From the NCBI RefSeq assembly GCF_030209355.1, contig NZ_JARVSF010000016.1, positions 1-64,000 of the forward strand: a stretch of 64,000 bases of DNA, written 5' to 3'. Below the pieces are notes generated by a model. That model saw only the letters and a list, made by a program, of their open reading frames with translations. It did not search any database and had not been told where the DNA came from. The first letter of the stretch is position 1; every line of letters starts with the position of its first letter. Origin of the DNA: Pseudarthrobacter sp. fls2-241-R2A-127 (GTDB lineage Bacteria; Actinomycetota; Actinomycetes; Actinomycetales; Micrococcaceae). Shown here one piece after another: positions 59,329 through 64,000 of this stretch. Made by a program: the position numbers and the translations under genes.

Positions 59329-59360
59329 GGCCCACCCGCTTAACCGCGGCAAGTACGACG

Positions 59361-59393
59361 ACGGCCGCCCACCTTCCTAAGGTGGGCGGCCGT
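59361..59393 (+). terminator. Terminator of gltA
   Basis: A perfect 15-bp stem (59361-59375 with 59379-59393) and a three-base loop, followed by TTCGCGTTAAT. Confidence 0.7.
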
Positions 59394-59406
59394 TTCGCGT
59401 TAATCA

Positions 59407-59470
59407 CCATCGATTGCTCCGTACTTGTCGTTTTGACGGCCCAAAACGACAAGTACGGAGCAATCGATGG
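59407..59470. repeat. Perfect 29-bp-arm palindrome between gltA and galE
   Basis: Arms 59407-59435 and 59442-59470 are exact reverse complements around the six-base centre ACGGCC. The arms contain GCTCCGTACTTGTCGTTTTG and are much less GC-rich than the surroundings. It lies just beyond the gltA terminator and 25 bp from the galE stop, so a second terminator is not needed. It looks like a dispersed palindromic or MITE-like element. Confidence 0.85.
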
Positions 59471-59495
59471 GGAGGGCGGGGTCAGGAGGGCAGGG

Positions 59496-60509
59496 TCAGG
59501 AGGCGTAGCCCTGGGGGTTGTTCTTCTGCCAGCGCCAGTGGTCCTCGCACATCTGGTCCACGGTCTTCGTGGTGGACCAGCTCAGGTCCGCCAGCGCGGA
59601 CGTGGCATCGGCCCAGAAGGCGGGCAGGTCTCCCGCGCGGCGGCCGGTGATCTCGTAGGGGATCGGCTTGCCGACGGCCTTTTCGAAGGAGCGCAGGACC
59701 TCCAGGACGGAGGAGCCCTTGCCAGAGCCCAGGTTCCAGCGGAAGACGCCGGTGCGGGCGGCAATGTGGTTCAGTGCCGCCACGTGCCCTTCCGCCAGGT
59801 CGACGACGTGGATGTAGTCCCGCAGGCAGGTTCCGTCCGGGGTGTCGTAGTCACCGCCGAACACCATTAGTTTCTCGCGGCGGCCCACTGCCACCTGGGC
59901 GATGAACGGAACCAGGTTGTTGGGAATGCCCTGGGGGTCTTCGCCGATCCGGCCGGACGGGTGCGCGCCCACCGGGTTGAAGTAGCGCAGGAGTGCTATG
60001 TGCCACCGGGAGTCGGCGGCGCCGAGGTCCGAGAGGATGTCCTCGATCTGCTCCTTGGTCCGCCCGTACGGGTTGTTGGCGCCGATCTCCATCTTCTCCA
60101 CGTACGGAATGGGGTTGTGCTCGCCGTAGACCGTGGCCGAGGAGCTGAACACGATGGACCGGACGTCGTGCCGGTCCATGACGCGGATCAGGTTCAGGGT
60201 GCCTACCAGGTTGTTGTAGTAGTAGTTCAGCGGCTCCCGCACCGACTCACCGACGGCCTTGAGGCCGGCGAAGTGGATCACGGCGTCGATGGCGCTGCCG
60301 GCAAAGACCTTTTCGACGGCGGCCTCGTCCACCAGGTCGACGTGGTGGAACTCGGCGGCCTTTCCGCTGAGTTCGGCAACCCGCCGCAGCGACTCTTCGC
60401 TCGAGTTGACCAGGTTGTCGATGACGACGACCTCGTGGCCGGCTTCCTGCAGGGAAAGAACAGTGTGGGAACCGATGTAGCCGGTGCCACCTGTAACCAA
60501 GATTTTCAT
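59496..60509 (-). CDS. galE: UDP-glucose 4-epimerase
   Basis: A 337-residue NAD-dependent extended SDR enzyme that interconverts UDP-glucose and UDP-galactose. NAD motif VTGGTGYIGSHTVLSLQEAG (about 5-24), FAGLKAVGESVREP, the catalytic Ser in SSSATVYGE and YxxxK in NPYGRTKEQIED (about 147-158), then RYFNPVGAHPSGRIGEDPQG. Full length. ATG 60509 is set by a leaderless -10. It is divergent from a TetR gene. Confidence 0.96.
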   Translation of the reverse strand: MKILVTGGTGYIGSHTVLSLQEAGHEVVVIDNLVNSSEESLRRVAELSGKAAEFHHVDLVDEAAVEKVFAGSAIDAVIHFAGLKAVGESVREPLNYYYNNLVGTLNLIRVMDRHDVRSIVFSSSATVYGEHNPIPYVEKMEIGANNPYGRTKEQIEDILSDLGAADSRWHIALLRYFNPVGAHPSGRIGEDPQGIPNNLVPFIAQVAVGRREKLMVFGGDYDTPDGTCLRDYIHVVDLAEGHVAALNHIAARTGVFRWNLGSGKGSSVLEVLRSFEKAVGKPIPYEITGRRAGDLPAFWADATSALADLSWSTTKTVDQMCEDHWRWQKNNPQGYAS

Positions 60510-60515
60510 GCCTCA

Positions 60516-60521
60516 ACGCTA
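60516..60521 (-). promoter_or_regulatory. galE -10 element (TAGCGT), leaderless
   Basis: On the minus strand, TAGCGT plus six bases precedes ATG 60509. Confidence 0.55.
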
Positions 60522-60607
60522 TCCCACGGCAGGCACAGGCCGCCCCTGCTTTCCGGATGGCGGGCGTGATGTGACACCCGAAAAGAAGCACAAGTGTGCT
60601 AATAAGG

Positions 60608-61216
60608 ATGGTGCCCAAAATTGTTGATGCAGGTGCCAGGCGGCAGGACGTGGTCGAAGCCGTTCTCCGGATTATCGCCGTTGACGGGCTCGAGCGCGCT
60701 TCCCTGCGCGAAGTCGCTGACGAGGCCGGCCTTGCGGTCGGTTCCGTCCGGCACTACTTCGCGGGCAGCGAGGAACTTCTGGCCTTCACGTTCGGGGAAG
60801 TAGTGGACCGCATCGTCAGCCGTCTCCAACGGCTGCTTCCCGCGGTGGACGGAGCACTTCCGGGCAGCCCGGAACACCGACGCGCCGTTTTAACCCTGCT
60901 GGGCGGATTGCTGCCCCTGGACCAGGACAGCGCGGTGGAAGCCTGCGCATGGCTGGCTTTCAAGAACGCGGCCCGGATCAGGCCATTCCTTGCAGCCGTT
61001 GCGGACCGCAGCCACCGTGAGGTCGCGGCCGTCGTCGGGAGCGTGGTCGCCTCCCTGCTGCCGAACGAACCGCAGGAGATCCTGGTGGTGGAGGCGGAAC
61101 GCCTGTTGGCCACGCTGGACGGCCTGTGCATGCACGCGTTGCTGCAACCGGGCTGGATGACTGCACAGATGTGCGGCGACGTCCTGGAGCGGCACCTGGA
61201 CGGGCTGGGACGGTGA
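60608..61216 (+). CDS. TetR family transcriptional regulator
   Basis: A 202-residue regulator. N-terminal HTH: VVEAVLRIIAVDGLERASLR, then EVADEAGLAVGSVRHYFAGS (about 15-55), followed by an all-helical ligand domain. The start is ATG 60608 or GTG 60611; relatives commonly begin PKIVD, which favours the GTG. It is divergent from galE with a short shared gap, but nothing suggests it controls galE. Confidence 0.87.
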   Translation: MVPKIVDAGARRQDVVEAVLRIIAVDGLERASLREVADEAGLAVGSVRHYFAGSEELLAFTFGEVVDRIVSRLQRLLPAVDGALPGSPEHRRAVLTLLGGLLPLDQDSAVEACAWLAFKNAARIRPFLAAVADRSHREVAAVVGSVVASLLPNEPQEILVVEAERLLATLDGLCMHALLQPGWMTAQMCGDVLERHLDGLGR

Positions 61217-61336
61217 GCAGGCGGCAGCTTGAGCATGTCCGGCACTACCGCGGATGGCCTGCGGGAATAGACTGAAGGCCGGTACGCCGGGCTCCAGCAC
61301 GAGGCCCGGCGGAAGTCGGCCAGGGAAGGACTTTGA

Positions 61337-61948
61337 ATGCACCACGCAAGCGGTTCAGGATGGCAGATCACCACGGATACGTCCGGGCCGATGATGATTG
61401 CGCTCTACGTCCGTGACGCGGCCGGCCTGAACGGAGTGGGCCGACCGATGCTGTCCCATGCGGCCCCCAAAGTCAGGCCCGCCGACCACACCCACCTGAC
61501 CGCAGAGGTTGGTGGGCTCAGCGCCCTGAAGACCGAATGGGAGGCCTGGTGGGAGCAACTCCTCAAGGCGCACCCGCAGACGGCGCCCGAGCTCTCTCCG
61601 CCGGACTTTGAGGCCTTCGGCAATTCCCCGGCCCTGCAGCGGGTCCTGCAGGCGCACTTCGGCTCCGCCTTGACGTGGGCCAGGGAACGCAGGAGCGAGT
61701 ATGCGGAGCTGGAAGGGGAACGGGGCGCCAGCGGAACGGACCAGCTGCTTGCGGACATGGTGGATGACAGGTTGATGGAAATCGGCCGGGACTCGCGCGA
61801 CTTCCGCCTCACCATCATCGAATTGCCGCTGGAGGAGCAGCGGGCGTGGTACCTGGAACCGGACAAGATCATCATGAGCCAGGAACTGATGGGCCAGCCC
61901 GAACTGTTCCGCAGCTACGTCCAGCCGGTGCTGGAAATCCTGGTCTGA
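61337..61948 (+). CDS. Conserved hypothetical protein
   Basis: A 203-residue soluble protein without a recognisable catalytic motif. Distinctive parts: GWQITTDTSGPMMIALYVRD (about 8-27), WEAWWEQLLKAHPQTAPELS, and RLTIIELPLEEQRAWYLEPD-like FRLTIIELPLEEQRAWYLEP near the C-terminus. TAGACT at 61268 and GGAAGGAC before ATG 61337 support expression. Mixed acidic-hydrophobic composition suggests a compact cytosolic protein. No function is proposed. Confidence 0.75.
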   Translation: MHHASGSGWQITTDTSGPMMIALYVRDAAGLNGVGRPMLSHAAPKVRPADHTHLTAEVGGLSALKTEWEAWWEQLLKAHPQTAPELSPPDFEAFGNSPALQRVLQAHFGSALTWARERRSEYAELEGERGASGTDQLLADMVDDRLMEIGRDSRDFRLTIIELPLEEQRAWYLEPDKIIMSQELMGQPELFRSYVQPVLEILV

Positions 61949-61958
61949 CCCGGCAGCC

Positions 61959-62831
61959 TCAACTGCCGGCGTCGTTCTGCCGCACCGTGATGCGTACCTG
62001 CCGGTCTGCCGTGGTGGCATCCTGCCAGCCGTTGCCACCCGAACGCTGCCATGCGCGTCCGGCGACATCAACCCGGGTCACCGACAAGTCCTTGGCGTTG
62101 GCAACTGCCCACTGGGCGATGGACCATGCCATCGGGCCGTCGGCTTGCACCACCAAAGTGGCACCGTCAGCCGTTGAATCCACGCCGCCGTAGGCCTGCT
62201 CCAGTTCGCCGGCCACCGCGGCCGCGTCCCCTGCGGCGGTGGCCGAGCGCAGCGTGCACCGTACGCCCTCCGGTGTCTGGCCGGTCAGGCCGGAGGCGAA
62301 CGCCCGCCCCATGTCCTCGTGTTGGGCATAGGCCTCGGGATGGGCAGAGCGCTGGACCTGCTGGGCGGCGTCCGTGATGTCGAGTGTTTCGTACCCCGGA
62401 ATCTTCACCAGTGCGTCGTAGAAGGCATTAACGGCGTAGTAGGGATCCATGATTTGCGCCTCGGTGCCCCAGCCCTGGGACGGCCGCTGCTGGAACAGCC
62501 CCCGCGAATCCGGTCCGGCCTGGTCGCCGTGGCCGATGTTGCGGAGCTTTGATTCCTGCATGGCGGTGGCAATGGCGATGGTGGCCGCCCTGGCCGGCAA
62601 TCCACGCCGCACGGCCACAGCGGTGATGAGGGCGGCGTTGGCCGCCTGGTCCGGCGCCAGTTCGCCAGTGCGGTTGCCGGCAGAGGCGGTGCAGCGTTCC
62701 GAAACCAGGGTTTCGGAACGCTGCACGAAGTACACCGCGGTATAGACGCCGCCGACTGCCAGCGCGAGGGCAAGCAACAGCACCGCAAGGCGGCGCAGGC
62801 CGCGCCTGCGCGCCACAGACAAGGGTGCCAC
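61959..62831 (-). CDS. Membrane-anchored extracytoplasmic protein with lysozyme-like segment
   Basis: A 290-residue protein with a basic N-terminus and one anchor helix (about 15-33, LAVLLLALALAVGGVYTAVY). The outer domain contains ATIAIATAMQESKLRNIGHG then DQAGPDSRGLFQQRPSQGWG (about 83-122), resembling the E-S...GLFQ motif of transglycosylase-like folds with a candidate catalytic Glu93 region. The rest is unassigned. Such proteins are common in actinobacteria and are sometimes mislabelled. GTG 62831 lies seven bases after the dapD stop, so it is probably co-translated with dapD. Confidence 0.75.
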   Translation of the reverse strand: MAPLSVARRRGLRRLAVLLLALALAVGGVYTAVYFVQRSETLVSERCTASAGNRTGELAPDQAANAALITAVAVRRGLPARAATIAIATAMQESKLRNIGHGDQAGPDSRGLFQQRPSQGWGTEAQIMDPYYAVNAFYDALVKIPGYETLDITDAAQQVQRSAHPEAYAQHEDMGRAFASGLTGQTPEGVRCTLRSATAAGDAAAVAGELEQAYGGVDSTADGATLVVQADGPMAWSIAQWAVANAKDLSVTRVDVAGRAWQRSGGNGWQDATTADRQVRITVRQNDAGS

Positions 62832-62838
62832 GGATCAA

Positions 62839-63861
62839 CTAGTTGGCGTGCAGGGCGTCGTTCAACTCAACGGTCTGGCCGGCACGGGGGAGTGCCTCGA
62901 CGGCACCGGTGGTCGAGTTGCGGCGGAACAGCAGGTTGGGTACGCCCGAGAGTTCGGCGGCCTTGACGATCTTGGTGGTATCTTCGCCGACCTCGTCCTT
63001 GGGGCCGGGGATGCGTACCCGGGTGCCCGCCGTGACGTAGAGGCCGGCTTCGACGACGGAGTCGTCACCGATGCTGATACCCACGCCGGAGTTGGCACCG
63101 AGCAGTACACGCTCACCGATGGTGATCTTCTCCTTGCCGCCTCCGGACAAAGTGCCCATGATGGACGCTCCGCCGCCAACATCGCTGCCGTCGCCGGCGA
63201 CGACGCCGGCCGAAATGCGGCCCTCCACCATGGAGGTCCCCAGGGTTCCGGCGTTGAAATTGACGAAGCCTTCGTGCATGACGGTGGTGCCGGCGGCCAG
63301 GTGCGCGCCAAGGCGGACCCTGTCGGCGTCGGCAATCCGCACACCGGTGGGCACCACGTAGTCCACCATGCGCGGGAACTTGTCGATGCCGTAGACCGTG
63401 ACGGCGCCGCGGCGCCGCAGCTTGGCACGGGTCAGTTCGAAGCCTTCGACGGCGGCGGGACCGAAGTTGGTCCACACCACGTTGGGGAGCCTGCCGAAGA
63501 TGCCGTCCAGGTTGATGGTGTTGGGCTTGACGAGCCGGTGCGAGAGGAGGTGCAGGCGCAGGTAGGCGTCAGCGGTGTCGGCGGGGGCTTCATCGAGGTT
63601 GATCTGGACGAAGACCACCTTCTGTTCGGTACCGCGGTCCTCGTCTGCGCCGTTCTCGGCAATGCGGGTCAGGACTTCGTCTGCGTGCTCCACCGAACGG
63701 AGGTTCTCGGCGGCGACACCAAGCGCCGGTGCCGGGAACCAGACGTCCAGGACGCTTGCATCGCCAGTGGCGATGGTGGCAACGCCAAAGCCGTGGGCGG
63801 AACGGTCATCGGTGTCAGGGGTGAGGGTCTCGGGCACGGCAGAGGAAGCAGTCTCAGTCAT
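62839..63861 (-). CDS. dapD: Tetrahydrodipicolinate N-succinyltransferase
   Basis: A 340-residue left-handed beta-helix acyltransferase of the actinobacterial DapD type. It succinylates tetrahydrodipicolinate in the lysine/diaminopimelate pathway. N-terminal domain with [40 protein letters not shown]; the hexapeptide region [20 protein letters not shown], then [20 protein letters not shown] and [21 protein letters not shown]-terminal [17 protein letters not shown]. Full length. It is divergent from dapE, which acts after DapC. Confidence 0.96.
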   Translation of the reverse strand: MTETASSAVPETLTPDTDDRSAHGFGVATIATGDASVLDVWFPAPALGVAAENLRSVEHADEVLTRIAENGADEDRGTEQKVVFVQINLDEAPADTADAYLRLHLLSHRLVKPNTINLDGIFGRLPNVVWTNFGPAAVEGFELTRAKLRRRGAVTVYGIDKFPRMVDYVVPTGVRIADADRVRLGAHLAAGTTVMHEGFVNFNAGTLGTSMVEGRISAGVVAGDGSDVGGGASIMGTLSGGGKEKITIGERVLLGANSGVGISIGDDSVVEAGLYVTAGTRVRIPGPKDEVGEDTTKIVKAAELSGVPNLLFRRNSTTGAVEALPRAGQTVELNDALHAN

Positions 63862-63868
63862 GTGCTCC

Positions 63869-63874
63869 AGTCTA
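63869..63874 (-). promoter_or_regulatory. dapD -10 element (TAGACT), leaderless
   Basis: On the minus strand, TAGACT plus seven bases precedes ATG 63861. Confidence 0.5.
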
Positions 63875-63900
63875 TCGAGGGGCGGGCAGGCGGTTCGAAC

Positions 63901-63906
63901 TAGACT
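63901..63906 (+). promoter_or_regulatory. dapE -10 element (TAGACT), leaderless
   Basis: TAGACT plus six bases precedes GTG 63913. It is the same hexamer as the divergent dapD promoter, 26 bp away. Confidence 0.6.
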
Positions 63907-63912
63907 GGCTTC

Positions 63913-64000
63913 GTGACTGCTGAAACCGCCCCCGATTCGTCCCTGTCCATCCTTGACCTGAACCAGGACGTGGCGCTGCTGACCGCAGCAGTGATGGACA
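63913..64000 (+). CDS. dapE: Succinyl-diaminopimelate desuccinylase, N-terminal part (cut by window end)
   Basis: Only the first 29 codons are present: [20 protein letters not shown], then ALLTAAVMD. The LDL-x-Q-DV-x-x-LTAA pattern is how actinobacterial DapE proteins begin, and the divergent dapD neighbour supports the assignment. The enzyme hydrolyses N-succinyl-LL-diaminopimelate. The catalytic metal-binding residues lie outside the window. Confidence 0.75.
   Translation, partial: MTAETAPDSSLSILDLNQDVALLTAAVMD

Noticed and set aside
57997..59352. A 451-codon minus-strand frame opposite gltA
   Set aside because: It is an antisense shadow of a highly biased gene; the sense strand is unmistakably citrate synthase.
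1..64000. CRISPR arrays, insertion sequences, prophage genes
   Set aside because: No regularly spaced direct repeats, transposase, integrase or phage structural genes were seen.

Overview
The window is high-GC actinobacterial chromosome. GTG starts are frequent, many promoters are leaderless (TANNNT placed 6-8 nt before the start codon), and the gene complement (guaB3, DUF3817, DUF3090, MSMEG_4193 and SCO1664 families, fdxA-dapC, galU-rimJ) resembles Micrococcaceae, most likely Arthrobacter or Pseudarthrobacter. The genus is inferred from protein content and gene order only. Most of the window is housekeeping core with small accessory modules between. I see no phage, plasmid, insertion sequence or CRISPR array.

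Regions. 0-8 kb: a frameshifted conserved gene, guaB3, glpD, a lone PTS EIIA, SURF1 with a DUF3817 protein, and guaA. 7.7-12 kb: a 1,414-residue superfamily I helicase-like protein whose Walker motifs look degenerate, with a nuclease-fold-like C-terminus. 12-16.7 kb: a CpaB-like SAF protein, an FmdB zinc ribbon behind a CIRCE-like element, folate cyclo-ligase, galU-rimJ-GlpR-like, and tRNA-Ala(CGC). 17-20 kb: an NAD-salvage module (pnuC, nadR, nrtR) with tandem palindromic operators; nadR is cut by one in-frame amber codon and a HAD-hydrolase stub lies at the module's left edge. 20-28 kb: corA, two Lrp/AsnC regulators, two MFS exporters, a LysR regulator, a sugar kinase and a pirin. 28.6-32 kb: a complete quaternary-amine (osmoprotectant) ABC operon. 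32-45 kb: an aminotransferase, PPK2, xseAB, ispH, rmuC, ychF, the SCO1664/DUF3090/phosphomutase set, and a cryptochrome-like protein that lacks Fe-S cysteines. 45-52.7 kb: oligopeptide uptake with two solute-binding lipoproteins, two permeases and a fused double ATPase. 52.7-64 kb: an SGNH lipoprotein, typA, fdxA-dapC, gltA, a perfect 29-bp-arm palindrome, galE, a TetR regulator, and the divergent dapD/dapE pair.

How the genes work together. dapC, dapD and dapE belong to the succinylase branch of diaminopimelate and lysine synthesis. guaB3 and guaA act in guanine nucleotide metabolism. galU and galE interconvert UDP-sugars. pnuC, nadR and nrtR import and salvage ribosylnicotinamide, but the nadR lesion probably separates its adenylyltransferase half from its kinase half. 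The most useful second-look items are the leaderless promoter signature, the degenerate helicase-like protein, the CIRCE-like site at fmdB, the nadR amber codon with its operators, the Fe-S-lacking cryptochrome and the 29-bp palindrome.
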